Source: Sinorhizobium meliloti (GTDB lineage: Bacteria > Pseudomonadota > Alphaproteobacteria > Rhizobiales > Rhizobiaceae). Taken from it: a DNA stretch of 64,000 nucleotides. Position numbers and translations under genes: made by a program. The DNA is taken from positions 930,001 to 994,000 of the forward strand of contig NZ_CP141213.1 in assembly GCF_035610345.1 (NCBI RefSeq), written 5' to 3'. The notes under the pieces were generated by a model. It saw only the letters and a list, made by a program, of their open reading frames with translations, made no database searches and had not been told where the DNA came from. Every line of letters starts with the position of its first letter. Position 1 is the stretch's first letter. Positions 42,921 to 51,137 of the stretch are shown here, one piece after another.

Positions 42921-43841
42921 TCAGTGCATTTCCGGGTAGAGCGAACGTAGCTCCTGCATCAGGTCGATGAAATGTTGCTCGGCGCGGGAATAGTCACCTT
43001 CCGGGTGCGTCACCAGAAACACGTCCGCGCCGAGCGGATAACCCTTGATTTCGAGCGGCCAGAGAAGTCCGCTCGCGACTTCGTCGTGAACGGCCGTCAA
43101 TGGGAGAATTCCGATCCCGAGGCCGGCGACGATCATGCGTCTCACCTCCTCGAGATTTGGGCTTTGCCCGCTGATCCGTTCGCCGAGACCGAGGCTTTGG
43201 CTGAGGACCGCCATCGGCTCGAGACCCATGCCTTCGGTGGCGCAGGTAAAGGAAACAAAGGATTCCTGCCGCAATTCCCTCTTCTCCACCTCCTTGCGGC
43301 CGAAGAGGGGATGCTCGGCGCCGCAATAGACGCTGAATTCCTCGCGGAACAGCAACTGACAATTCAGGCTGAAGACGGGGCGCGACAGGAGACATAATCC
43401 TATTCCGCATTTCTCCGTCTGGATCCGCTTGACCGTGTCCTGGCTGTTCTGGACCTCCATCACCCAGGTTACGGAGGGATAGCGCTGATGGTAGAGACGC
43501 AACGCTTCGTTTATGAGCGGGGACTCGAGGTTCGAGATGATCTGGATGCGCACCTCGCCGAACTCCTCGGCGGTTCTTTCCTGCGTGAGCTGGCCAATCC
43601 GCTCGACGGCACGGAAGATCTCACCGCATTCCTCGTAGATTTTCTGCCCCCGGGCCGTCAGCTCGAACTTCCGGCTGCCGCGAAGGACGAGCTGACAGGC
43701 CAACTGCTCCTCCAGTCGTTGCAGCGCCTGACTGACCGATGGCTGGCTCATGTTCAGCCGGGCCGCTGCCCGCGTGAGGCTTCGCTCTTCGGCGATCATG
43801 AAAAACGACCGCAGGAGATTGAGATTGAGATCTGTCGACAT
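42921..43841 (-). CDS. LysR family transcriptional regulator
   Basis: 306 residues. N-terminal winged helix LNLLRSFFMIAEERSLTRAA, ARLNMSQPSVSQALQRLEEQ; C-terminal periplasmic-binding-like effector domain. It converges on the M20 hydrolase gene, 53 bases from its stop, so it is a plausible regulator of the RidA-TRAP-hydrolase genes, but LysR regulators more often lie divergent to their targets. Confidence 0.93.
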   Translation of the reverse strand: MSTDLNLNLLRSFFMIAEERSLTRAAARLNMSQPSVSQALQRLEEQLACQLVLRGSRKFELTARGQKIYEECGEIFRAVERIGQLTQERTAEEFGEVRIQIISNLESPLINEALRLYHQRYPSVTWVMEVQNSQDTVKRIQTEKCGIGLCLLSRPVFSLNCQLLFREEFSVYCGAEHPLFGRKEVEKRELRQESFVSFTCATEGMGLEPMAVLSQSLGLGERISGQSPNLEEVRRMIVAGLGIGILPLTAVHDEVASGLLWPLEIKGYPLGADVFLVTHPEGDYSRAEQHFIDLMQELRSLYPEMH

Positions 43842-44003
43842 CGTACGGGCCTATCCAATTGCAACTCCACTCACGTGGGGTCGGCACCAGCTGCTGTACC
43901 ACGATGGCAGTGCAGCTTCCCGGAGAGATAGAGCACCGACGCGTCGAAGCTCAAGAGTGCTGAATTGGCCCGCCGCCGCGCGCAGCCTTTCAGTAGGCCG
44001 GCA

Positions 44004-44813
44004 TCAGGCCAGGGGTTTGCTTGCGCGGATCGCAAAGCGATGCTGGCTTCTGCGCGCAAGGCCCTTGAACAGATTCCAGTTCTTTGCCTGCATCCGGTGT
44101 ATCTCTCCGAGATCGGTATCGACGGTGATGTCGGCGAAACCGGCGGCCCGCAGCAATTGGACGACGGCCTCGGCGCGCGCTCCTTGCGAGAAGTGGACGC
44201 GGGCAAGAATGCTTCGATGCGTTTCCAGCATCTCGCGCGGCTGTGATGGCGCCTCGGGTCTGAGAAGGCCGACACGCTGGCCCCAGGCGTTGAGCGACGA
44301 AAAGAACCGCTCGAGCCGGGTCGAATTGACGAAATCGCCGTCGACGACGAGAAGCCTGCCGCCGGGCTTGAGGACGCGAAGCCATTCCGTGAAGGCTGCG
44401 GCCGGGTCCACCAGCGTCCATACGAGATGCCGGTTCACGACGACGTCATAATGGTCGTCCGGTTCCATGGTATTTTCCGCGTCGCCAATGCGGAAGGAAA
44501 TATCGCGTCCGCGGCTCTTCGCTTTTTGCCGCGCGCGTTCCAGCATCGGCTCGGCCCAGTCGATACCCGCCACCCGGAAGCCGAGATCGTCGAGAAGGTG
44601 CGAGACCACTCCGGTCCCGCTCGCAAGATCGAGCGCAGAGCGACCGGCTCCCTCGCCGAGATGGCGCAGGATGAGCCGATGCCAGGCGGCGCGTTCCTCC
44701 TCGGAAAAAATCTCGTGGCCGGGAGAGAGGTCGAAAGTGGCCGCACGTTGCGACCAATAGGCTTTGATTTCGTCGCGAAGATCATAATTGGGCCGCGTTG
44801 CCACGTCGCTCAT
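44004..44813 (-). CDS. Class I SAM-dependent methyltransferase
   Basis: 269 residues with SAM motif I SALDLASGTGVVSHLLDDLG, motif II DHYDVVVNRHLVWTLVDP and post-motif LKPGGRLLVVDGDFVN. It belongs to the small-molecule methyltransferase 11/25 group; substrate unknown. Divergent from the iron-type ABC importer, whose promoter region it shares, so it could be co-regulated with it. Confidence 0.88.
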   Translation of the reverse strand: MSDVATRPNYDLRDEIKAYWSQRAATFDLSPGHEIFSEEERAAWHRLILRHLGEGAGRSALDLASGTGVVSHLLDDLGFRVAGIDWAEPMLERARQKAKSRGRDISFRIGDAENTMEPDDHYDVVVNRHLVWTLVDPAAAFTEWLRVLKPGGRLLVVDGDFVNSTRLERFFSSLNAWGQRVGLLRPEAPSQPREMLETHRSILARVHFSQGARAEAVVQLLRAAGFADITVDTDLGEIHRMQAKNWNLFKGLARRSQHRFAIRASKPLA

Positions 44814-44860
44814 TTTCAGTCCCGGTATCGTCTGTTTGGAAGCGTTCTAAAAGATATATG

Positions 44861-44876
44861 TTGACTGGTAAAGTCA
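44861..44876 (+). promoter_or_regulatory. Candidate promoter -35 with TGACT-N5-AGTCA dyad
   Basis: TTGACT (44861-44866) suits a -35 element and overlaps TGACT-GGTAA-AGTCA (44862-44876), a perfect inverted repeat. It lies about 45 bases upstream of the first binding-protein gene and may be the operator of an iron- or metal-responsive regulator. TTCTAA and TTAGAA flank it at a distance. Confidence 0.4.
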
Positions 44877-44918
44877 TGAAATATTAGAAGGCACCGAATT
44901 TCGAAGGAGCAGGGAACG

Positions 44919-46043
44919 ATGAAGGTTTTCAACATGGTGGCCGCTGCCGCCGCGGGTTTCTGCACGCTTGTTTCGAGCGCCGCGTTCGCCGACGCCATCA
45001 AGGTAACCGATGTCACCGGTCGCGAGGTCGAAGTCAATGTGCCGGTCGAGCATGTGATCCTCGGAGAGGGGCGCCAGATCTACTTTGTCGGCGCTCTCGA
45101 CAAGGACGAGCCGTTCAAGCGGGTCGTCGGCTGGCGCGACGACCTCACCAAGGCGGATCCCGAGACATACGCCGCCTTTCTCGAGAAGTATCCCGAGATT
45201 GCCAAGTTGCCGACCTTCGGCGGCATGAAGGACGGCACCTTCGACGTTGAGCAGGCGGTGGCGCTGAAGCCGGACGTCATGCTGATGAATACCGACGCCA
45301 AGACGGCGACGGAGGAAGCGGGCTACATCGAGAAGCTCGAAAAAGTCGGCATTCCGCTCGTCTATGTCGATTTCCGCGAAAAGCCGATGGAGAACACCGA
45401 ACCGAGCATGCGCCTTATCGGCAAGCTGTTCGGCGAGGAGGCAAAGGCCGAGGATTTCATCAAGTTCCGTGCCGACAGCATCGCCAAGGTGACCGATACC
45501 CTCGCAAAGGCCGATCCGAAGAAGCCGCTCGTGTTCATGGAGCGCGCCGGGGGCTATTCGGATGACTGCTGCATGTCGTTCGGCAACGAGAACTTCGGCA
45601 AGATGGTCGAGCTCGCAGGCGGCGTGAACATGGCGAAGGACATCATTCCCGGCACCTTCGGCACCGTCAATCCGGAGCAGGTCATCGCGTCCAACCCCGA
45701 CCAGATCATCATCACGGGCGGCAACTGGGAGGGTTACGTTCCTGGCGGTGCCTGGGTCGGTGTCGGCTACGGCGCTGACGAGAAGGAGGCGCAGCGCAAG
45801 CTCGAAGCCCTCACCACGCGTCCTGCCTTCACCGGTGTGAAGGCGGTCAAGGACGGCAATGTCCATGCCATCTGGCATCAGTTCTACAACAACCCCTACC
45901 AGTTCGTGGCCATACAGCAGATAGCGAAGTGGCTGCATCCGGATCTGTTCAAGGATCTCGATCCGGAGGCGACGTTCAAGGAACTGCACGAGCGCTTCCT
46001 GCCATTGCCCTACAAGAGCGGCTACTTCGTCTCCCTGAAGTAA
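44919..46043 (+). CDS. Iron-chelate-type ABC transporter substrate-binding protein (1)
   Basis: 374 residues. A Sec signal (MKVFNMVAAAAAGFCTLVSS, cleavage near AFA) precedes a TroA/FecB-like domain: IKVTDVTGREVEVNVPVEHV, VVGWRDDLTKADPETYAAFL, LKPDVMLMN, then DDCCMSFGNENFGKMVELAG and AIWHQFYNNPYQFVAIQQIA. This class binds siderophores, haem or cobalamin in the periplasm. It is followed by a homologous second binding protein, a FecCD permease and an ATPase. Confidence 0.92.
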   Translation: MKVFNMVAAAAAGFCTLVSSAAFADAIKVTDVTGREVEVNVPVEHVILGEGRQIYFVGALDKDEPFKRVVGWRDDLTKADPETYAAFLEKYPEIAKLPTFGGMKDGTFDVEQAVALKPDVMLMNTDAKTATEEAGYIEKLEKVGIPLVYVDFREKPMENTEPSMRLIGKLFGEEAKAEDFIKFRADSIAKVTDTLAKADPKKPLVFMERAGGYSDDCCMSFGNENFGKMVELAGGVNMAKDIIPGTFGTVNPEQVIASNPDQIIITGGNWEGYVPGGAWVGVGYGADEKEAQRKLEALTTRPAFTGVKAVKDGNVHAIWHQFYNNPYQFVAIQQIAKWLHPDLFKDLDPEATFKELHERFLPLPYKSGYFVSLK

Positions 46044-46054
46044 GGCTTCAAGTT

Positions 46055-46074
46055 CGGAAGGCGTTAGCCTTCCG
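46055..46074 (+). other. Intercistronic hairpin between the two binding-protein genes
   Basis: CGGAAGGC-GTTA-GCCTTCCG, an 8-bp stem with a tetraloop, 12 bases after the first stop codon and 23 bases before the next start. The downstream ATTTCC is not a terminator tract. It could stabilise the upstream mRNA so that the first binding protein is made in excess. Confidence 0.5.
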
Positions 46075-46096
46075 ATTTCCTGTTCGCGAGGTTCCG

Positions 46097-47233
46097 ATGC
46101 GGATACTGAGGAAGGCTCTTCTTGCGCTTGCTGCCGTGGCATTTGCCGCGGCACCGGTGACCGCGGCGGAAATCACCGACGTTACAGGACGAAAGATCGA
46201 ACTCGATCTCCCGGCAAAACGGATATTGCTGGGAGAGGCGCGCCAGATTCACATCGCGGCGGCACTCAAGCGCGAATCAGTCTTCGATACGATCGTCGGC
46301 TGGCGCGACGACCTGATCAAGAAGGATCCGGACTCATATGCGGGTTACCTCGAGCGCTTTCCGGAGATCGAAAAGCTGCCGCGTTTCGGTTACATCCCGA
46401 GCGGTGATTTCAGCCTGGAGGCGGCAATCGCGCTGAAGCCCGATGTGCTGACGCTCAATCTCGAAGCCGAAGAAGCAGTCGAAGAGTCGGGCTTCATCGA
46501 AAAGGCGGCAGCCGCGGGCATAGCCGTGGTCTATCTCGACTTCCGGGTGGACCCGTCGAAGAACAGTGAGAAATCCATCCGGATTCTGGGCCAGCTCTTC
46601 GGCGCGGAGACACGGGCGGACGAGTTCATCGAGTACCGGCGCGCCCAGATCGCCGTCGTGAGCGAGCGGCTGGCCAAAGCCGGAGCGGTCGACCGCCCCA
46701 CGGTCTTCATCGAGCGCTCGCCCGGAATAACGGGCGAGACGGCATGCTGTCGGACCTTCGGTCCGGCGAATTTCGGCGAGATGGTCGAAAAGGCCGGCGG
46801 TCACAATATCGGATCCGACGTATTCACGACCACGTTCGGCGATCTCAATCCCGAGCAGCTCGTCGTCGCGAATCCCGAGCATGTGATCGTCACCGGCAGC
46901 AACTGGTCGGCCGAGTCGGACCTGAACCAGTTCGTGAGCGTCGGACGCGGCGCCGATCCAGCGGCGGCACGGGAGCGGCTGAAGGGCCTGATGCAGCGGC
47001 CGGCTTTTGCGAACCTCGAAGCGGTGAGGGTTGGCAGGGTCTATGCCGCCTGGCACCAGTTCTATGGCGCGCCCTATGAGTTCGTGCCGATCCAGCAATT
47101 CGCCAAATGGTTCCATCCGGACCTTTTTGCGGATATCGATCCGGACCGGACCTTCCGTGAATTCCACGAGAAATTCCTTCCGGTTGCCTATCGGCCGGGC
47201 TATTTCGTGTCGCTCACCGACGGAGAGAAATGA
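46097..47233 (+). CDS. Iron-chelate-type ABC transporter substrate-binding protein (2)
   Basis: 378 residues, signal peptide MRILRKALLALAAVAFAAAP followed by the same domain as its upstream neighbour: ITDVTGRKIELDLPAKRILL, VGWRDDLIKKDPDSYAGYLE, GETACCRTFGPANFGEMVEK and AAWHQFYGAPYEFVPIQQFA. The two are clearly homologous along their whole length and look like an ancient tandem duplication, perhaps with different ligands. The stop overlaps the permease start. Confidence 0.92.
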   Translation: MRILRKALLALAAVAFAAAPVTAAEITDVTGRKIELDLPAKRILLGEARQIHIAAALKRESVFDTIVGWRDDLIKKDPDSYAGYLERFPEIEKLPRFGYIPSGDFSLEAAIALKPDVLTLNLEAEEAVEESGFIEKAAAAGIAVVYLDFRVDPSKNSEKSIRILGQLFGAETRADEFIEYRRAQIAVVSERLAKAGAVDRPTVFIERSPGITGETACCRTFGPANFGEMVEKAGGHNIGSDVFTTTFGDLNPEQLVVANPEHVIVTGSNWSAESDLNQFVSVGRGADPAAARERLKGLMQRPAFANLEAVRVGRVYAAWHQFYGAPYEFVPIQQFAKWFHPDLFADIDPDRTFREFHEKFLPVAYRPGYFVSLTDGEK

Positions 47234-48300
47234 TGGCCGCTATCGCCGAGGAGACCGCAGGCATCGAAGGGCGTGGTCGGTACCGCGCTCTCGTCTTTCG
47301 CCGGCTCTTCATGCTGTCGGGACTCGTCGCCGCCCTGTTCATCTCCGTCGCCGTCGACATGGCGCTCGGGCCGGCCAATTATTCCCTTTCGGACGTTCTG
47401 ACGGCCCTGTTTCATGCCGAAACGGTAACCGATCAGCTTCGCGTCGTGATCTGGGACATACGCATGCCCATCGCGCTGATGGCCGTGACGGTCGGCGCCT
47501 CGCTCTCTCTCGCCGGCGCGCAGATGCAGACGATCCTGGCCAATCCGCTGGCAAGTCCGTTCACGCTGGGCATCTCGGCCGCGGCCGGCTTTGGCGCGGC
47601 GCTCGGCCTCGTCGCGGGCGTTGCCGTCTTCCCGGTCGCCGTTCAGTACATGGTGCCGCTCAATGCCTTCCTGATGGCTATGATAGCGGCGCTCTTCATC
47701 CATTTCGCCTCCACCATGCGCGGGGTCACCGTCGAAACGATCGTCCTTCTGGGCATCGCACTCGTCTTCACCTTCAACGCGGCGCTGTCGCTGCTCGAAT
47801 ATCTTGCTTCAGAACAGGCGCTTGCGGCGGTCGTGTTCTGGACGATGGGCAGTCTCACCAAAGCGACATGGCCGAAGGTCTGGGTCACGGCCGCCGTGCT
47901 GCTCGTCGCGGTGCCGGTCTTCGCACGCCGCGCCTGGGCGCTGACGGCGCTCCGGCTCGGCGACGACAAGGCGGCGAGCTTCGGCATCAATGTCCGCCGC
48001 CTCAGGCTCGAAACGATGCTGACGGTCAGCCTGCTCGCGGCGATCCCGGTGTCCTTCGTCGGAACGATCGGTTTCGTCGGTCTCGTCGGACCGCATATCG
48101 CCCGCATGCTTGTCGGCGAAGACCAGCGGTTCTTCCTGCCGGCCTCCGTCCTTTGCGGCGCGCTGCTGCTCTCCGTAACGTCGGTGGTCAGCAAGATGAT
48201 CATTCCCGGTGCGGTGCTGCCGATCGGCATCATCACCGCGCTCGTCGGCGTACCCTTCTTCTTCGTGCTGATTTTCACCAACAGGAAGCGCGCATGGTAA
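47230..48300 (+). CDS. FecCD-type ABC transporter permease
   Basis: 356 residues with about ten helices: RMPIALMAVTVGASLSLAGA, QMQTILANPLASPFTLGISA (coupling region), TIGFVGLVGPHIARMLVGED, all hallmarks of the BtuC/FhuB/FecCD family. It imports the chelate delivered by the two binding proteins; only one permease gene is present, so it probably forms a homodimer. ATG 47230 or 47233. Confidence 0.95.
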   Translation: MMAAIAEETAGIEGRGRYRALVFRRLFMLSGLVAALFISVAVDMALGPANYSLSDVLTALFHAETVTDQLRVVIWDIRMPIALMAVTVGASLSLAGAQMQTILANPLASPFTLGISAAAGFGAALGLVAGVAVFPVAVQYMVPLNAFLMAMIAALFIHFASTMRGVTVETIVLLGIALVFTFNAALSLLEYLASEQALAAVVFWTMGSLTKATWPKVWVTAAVLLVAVPVFARRAWALTALRLGDDKAASFGINVRRLRLETMLTVSLLAAIPVSFVGTIGFVGLVGPHIARMLVGEDQRFFLPASVLCGALLLSVTSVVSKMIIPGAVLPIGIITALVGVPFFFVLIFTNRKRAW

Positions 48301-49055
48301 GCCTCGCCCTCAAGGATGTCGGCGCCACCTATGGCCGGCGTGTGGTCCTTTCCGACATCAACACAGGCACATTGAGGGGCGGGCAACTCACCGCCGTCAT
48401 CGGTCCGAACGCGGCCGGGAAGTCGACGCTGTTCAAGCGGATCGCCGGCCTTGCCGCCGGTCCGGGCCTCGTCCATCTTTCCGATACGGCCAAGGGCGCG
48501 GAAGCAATCTGCTACATGCCGCAGGATACCGGCGCCAATGCCGTCCTGACGGTCTACGAGTCGGTGCTGCTTTCCGCCAAACAGGGTTCGGGCTGGAAGG
48601 TCAAGGACGGCGAACTGGCGGAAATCGACCGGGTGCTTGCGGCGCTCAAGATCGAGGATCTCGCCTTTCGCGGCCTTGGTGAACTTTCCGGAGGACAGCG
48701 CCAGCTCGTCTCCATCGCGCAGGCGCTGGTGCGCAAGCCCGAGGTCCTGCTGATGGACGAACCGACCTCGGCGCTCGATCTCTTCCGCCAGATCGAGGTG
48801 CTCGGCTTCATGAAGCGGCTCGCCGCTCAATCCGGCATGGCGGTGCTGATCGCCCTGCACGACCTGAACCACGCGCTGCGCTATTGCGAGGATACGATCG
48901 TGATCAGCGGGGGATCGGTCGTGGCCAGCGGCCCGACCCATGCCGTCGTCACCGCCGACATGCTGAAAATGGTCTATCGCGTCGAGGCGCGCGTCGAAGC
49001 CTGTTCTCGCGGGCGGCCGGTCATCATCGTCGACGACTCCCTCGCCTTCGGGTGA
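48294..49055 (+). CDS. FecE/BtuD-type ABC transporter ATP-binding protein
   Basis: 253 residues. Walker A GPNAAGKST, Q-loop YMPQDTGANAVLTVYESVLL, signature LSGGQRQLVSIAQAL, Walker B VLLMDEPTSALD, H-loop ALHDLNHALRYC. It overlaps the permease by 7 bases and completes the importer operon. A much longer reading starting upstream in another gene is not real. Confidence 0.95.
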   Translation: MVSLALKDVGATYGRRVVLSDINTGTLRGGQLTAVIGPNAAGKSTLFKRIAGLAAGPGLVHLSDTAKGAEAICYMPQDTGANAVLTVYESVLLSAKQGSGWKVKDGELAEIDRVLAALKIEDLAFRGLGELSGGQRQLVSIAQALVRKPEVLLMDEPTSALDLFRQIEVLGFMKRLAAQSGMAVLIALHDLNHALRYCEDTIVISGGSVVASGPTHAVVTADMLKMVYRVEARVEACSRGRPVIIVDDSLAFG

Positions 49056-49064
49056 AGTGCCGCC

Positions 49065-49604
49065 TCAAGCGGAGATGAAGGCAAAGGCACGGTCGCGCTC
49101 CGACATCTGCGCCACTTCGAGCGGCCAGGAAATGGCGAGGTGCGGGTCGAGCGGATTGAGCCCGCCTTCCGCGTCGGGCGCATAGGGCTTGTCGTGCAGG
49201 TAGACGAGTTCGCAATCCTCGCTCAGCGTCTGAAAGCCATGGGCAAAGCCGCCGGGGATCATCATCGAGCGGGCATTCTCCGCGCTCAGGATTTCACCAT
49301 GCCATTGCAGATAGGTGGGCGAATCCGGCCTGATGTCGACGGCGACATCGAATACCGTGCCGGCCAGGCACGAGACGAACTTCGCCTCGTCATGGGGCTG
49401 CCGCTGGAAGTGCATGCCACGGATCGTGCCCTTCGCTCGCGTCAGGGTGTGGTTGATCTGCGCGATCGTTCCGTCAGCGCCGAAATCGCGCAATTCGTCC
49501 CGGCAGAAGAAGCGTGAGAAAAAGCCGCGTTCGTCGCCGGTTTGCTTGCGCTCGATGACCGTGAGGCCGGCGAGAGACGTGGAGAGACGATTGAAGCGCG
49601 ACAT
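49065..49604 (-). CDS. dTDP-4-dehydrorhamnose 3,5-epimerase-like protein
   Basis: 179-residue RmlC-type cupin: GDERGFFSRFFCRDELRDFG, TLTRAKGTIRGMHFQRQPHD (catalytic His), LAGTVFDVAVDIRPDSPTY, MIPGGFAHGFQTLSED and LVYLHDKPY. It epimerises nucleotide-linked 4-keto-6-deoxy sugars at C3 and/or C5. In this context the substrate may be a CDP rather than dTDP sugar (see rfbF/rfbG at 53.7-55.5 kb). ATG 49604 follows CGAGGAATTC. Confidence 0.9.
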   Translation of the reverse strand: MSRFNRLSTSLAGLTVIERKQTGDERGFFSRFFCRDELRDFGADGTIAQINHTLTRAKGTIRGMHFQRQPHDEAKFVSCLAGTVFDVAVDIRPDSPTYLQWHGEILSAENARSMMIPGGFAHGFQTLSEDCELVYLHDKPYAPDAEGGLNPLDPHLAISWPLEVAQMSERDRAFAFISA

Positions 49605-49739
49605 GAATTCCTCGATACAGCGTTCCCGACCGATGCTTCTTGCACGATCCGGCGTTGACGCGGCAAGCGCTAACTGGAAAAGAGGAAACCGAGACAACCC
49701 TCTATCGCGCCGAGCGTCTCATCAGATGCGCAAAGGCTG

Positions 49740-49787
49740 GAGCGGGGTGCGGGCGGAAAACCGCACACACTTTCCTCATCCCGCTCT
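49740..49787. repeat. RIME-like intergenic repeat, copy 1
   Basis: GAGCGGG.TGCGGGCGGAAAA, CCGCACACACTTTCCTCATC and CCGCTCT form a ~48 bp element with outer (GAGCGGG/CCCGCTC) and inner (GCGG/CCGC) dyads. Related copies lie at 52005 and 59831. The layout matches my memory of rhizobial RIME elements. Confidence 0.7.
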
Positions 49788-49805
49788 CGAAATATCGGAG
49801 TCATC

Positions 49806-50294
49806 ATGATCGAGGTGCATCCCTCGGCTAAGATCAGCCCCCTCTGCGATATCGAGGATTCCGTGCGGGGCACACGGATCGTCGTCGGAGAAGCCTCGGT
49901 CATCGACAGCTTCGTCAAGATCAAACCGGCGGGCGGCACCGGCGACCTCACGATCGGCCGCTTCTGTTACGTCAACAGCGGCTGCGTCTTCTATACCGGT
50001 AACGGCATAAGCATCGCCGACAATGTCTTGATCGCGGCCAATTGTACCTTCGCTCCGGTCAATCACGCCTATGGCGACCGGGATCGCCTGATCCGGGAAC
50101 AGGGCTTCCTGCCGAGCCGCGGCGGCATCGTCGTCGAGGAGGATGTCTGGATCGGGGCGAATTCGGTGATCCTCGACGGCGCCCTGTTGCGCAAGGGCTG
50201 TGTCATCGGTGCCGGGTCCATCGTGCGCGGCGAGGTCGAAGCCTACACCGTCTGCGGCGGCAATCCGCTGAGGCGCCTGGGGGTGCGATCGTGA
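49806..50294 (+). CDS. Hexapeptide-repeat acyltransferase
   Basis: 162-residue left-handed beta-helix protein: VHPSAKISPLCDIEDSVRGT, GRFCYVNSGCVFYTGNGISI, ADNVLIAANCTFAPVNHAYG and IVVEEDVWIGANSVILDGAL. The NHAYG segment carries the catalytic His of LacA/WbbJ-type O-acetyltransferases. Likely acetylates a sugar or the amino group of a nucleotide sugar. Next gene starts at its stop codon. Confidence 0.88.
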   Translation: MIEVHPSAKISPLCDIEDSVRGTRIVVGEASVIDSFVKIKPAGGTGDLTIGRFCYVNSGCVFYTGNGISIADNVLIAANCTFAPVNHAYGDRDRLIREQGFLPSRGGIVVEEDVWIGANSVILDGALLRKGCVIGAGSIVRGEVEAYTVCGGNPLRRLGVRS

Positions 50295-51136
50295 TGTTCA
50301 CGGTTTTCGGCGGCTCCGGTTTCATTGGGCGCAATCTCGTCCGTCGATTGCGCGAACGGGGTGCCGAGGTGCGTGTTCCCTCCCGCGCCGACATGCCGGC
50401 CTCCGGCGAGGAGCTCGGCCATGTCATCTATGCCATCGGCCTTACGGCCGATTTCCGCACTCGGCCATTCGACACGATCGAAGCGCATGTCTCGCTCGCA
50501 GCGAAGCTCCTGCGTGAGAATGCGTTTTCGTCCTTTCTCTATCTCTCGTCCACTCGAGTCTATGCCGGCAGCGAGGATACGCGCGAGGAAGCCCGGCTGT
50601 CGGTTTCGCCTCTCGATCCTTCGGATGTTTACAATCTCTCCAAGTTGACGGGGGAAGCGATCTGCCTCGCCTCCGGTCGCGAGAAGGTGCGGATCGCGCG
50701 CTTGTCGAACGTCGTCGGGCCTGACGAGGCGAAGTCGGACACGTTCCTCGGCGCGCTGTGCCGCGAGGCGGGCAGCGGCCATATCCAGCTCCAAACCGCG
50801 CTCGATTCGAGCAAGGACTATATCTGGATCGACGATGCCGTGGACCTCCTCTTGCGGATCGCGCAGGAGGGCCGCAATTCCGTGTACAACGTCGCAAGCG
50901 GCCGTCAGACGAGCCACGCCGAGTGGTGCGCAGCCATCCAATCCCGGACGAAATGCTCCGTAGCTGTGGACGACGGTGCGCCGACAGTTTCATTCGCATC
51001 GATCTCCGTCGACAGGTCGAAGGAGGAGTTCGCTTTTGCTGCAGCACCTGTGCTAGAGCGCATCGCAGAAATCCTGGGCGAGGGAGAGCCGGATACCGGT
51101 TGCCACCCGCGGCCCTCCAGAAGAAGCAGGATCTGA
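50294..51136 (+). CDS. NAD-dependent epimerase/dehydratase
   Basis: 280-residue extended SDR. Rossmann motif FGGSGFIGRNLVRRLRERGA, SSTRVYAGSEDTREEARL, active site DVYNLSKLTGE (YxxxK) and KDYIWIDDAVDLLLRIAQEG. It would oxidise, reduce or epimerise a nucleotide sugar. ATG 50294 overlaps the TGA of the acyltransferase; a GTG three bases upstream is in frame too. Confidence 0.9.
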   Translation: MFTVFGGSGFIGRNLVRRLRERGAEVRVPSRADMPASGEELGHVIYAIGLTADFRTRPFDTIEAHVSLAAKLLRENAFSSFLYLSSTRVYAGSEDTREEARLSVSPLDPSDVYNLSKLTGEAICLASGREKVRIARLSNVVGPDEAKSDTFLGALCREAGSGHIQLQTALDSSKDYIWIDDAVDLLLRIAQEGRNSVYNVASGRQTSHAEWCAAIQSRTKCSVAVDDGAPTVSFASISVDRSKEEFAFAAAPVLERIAEILGEGEPDTGCHPRPSRRSRI

Positions 51137-51137
51137 C

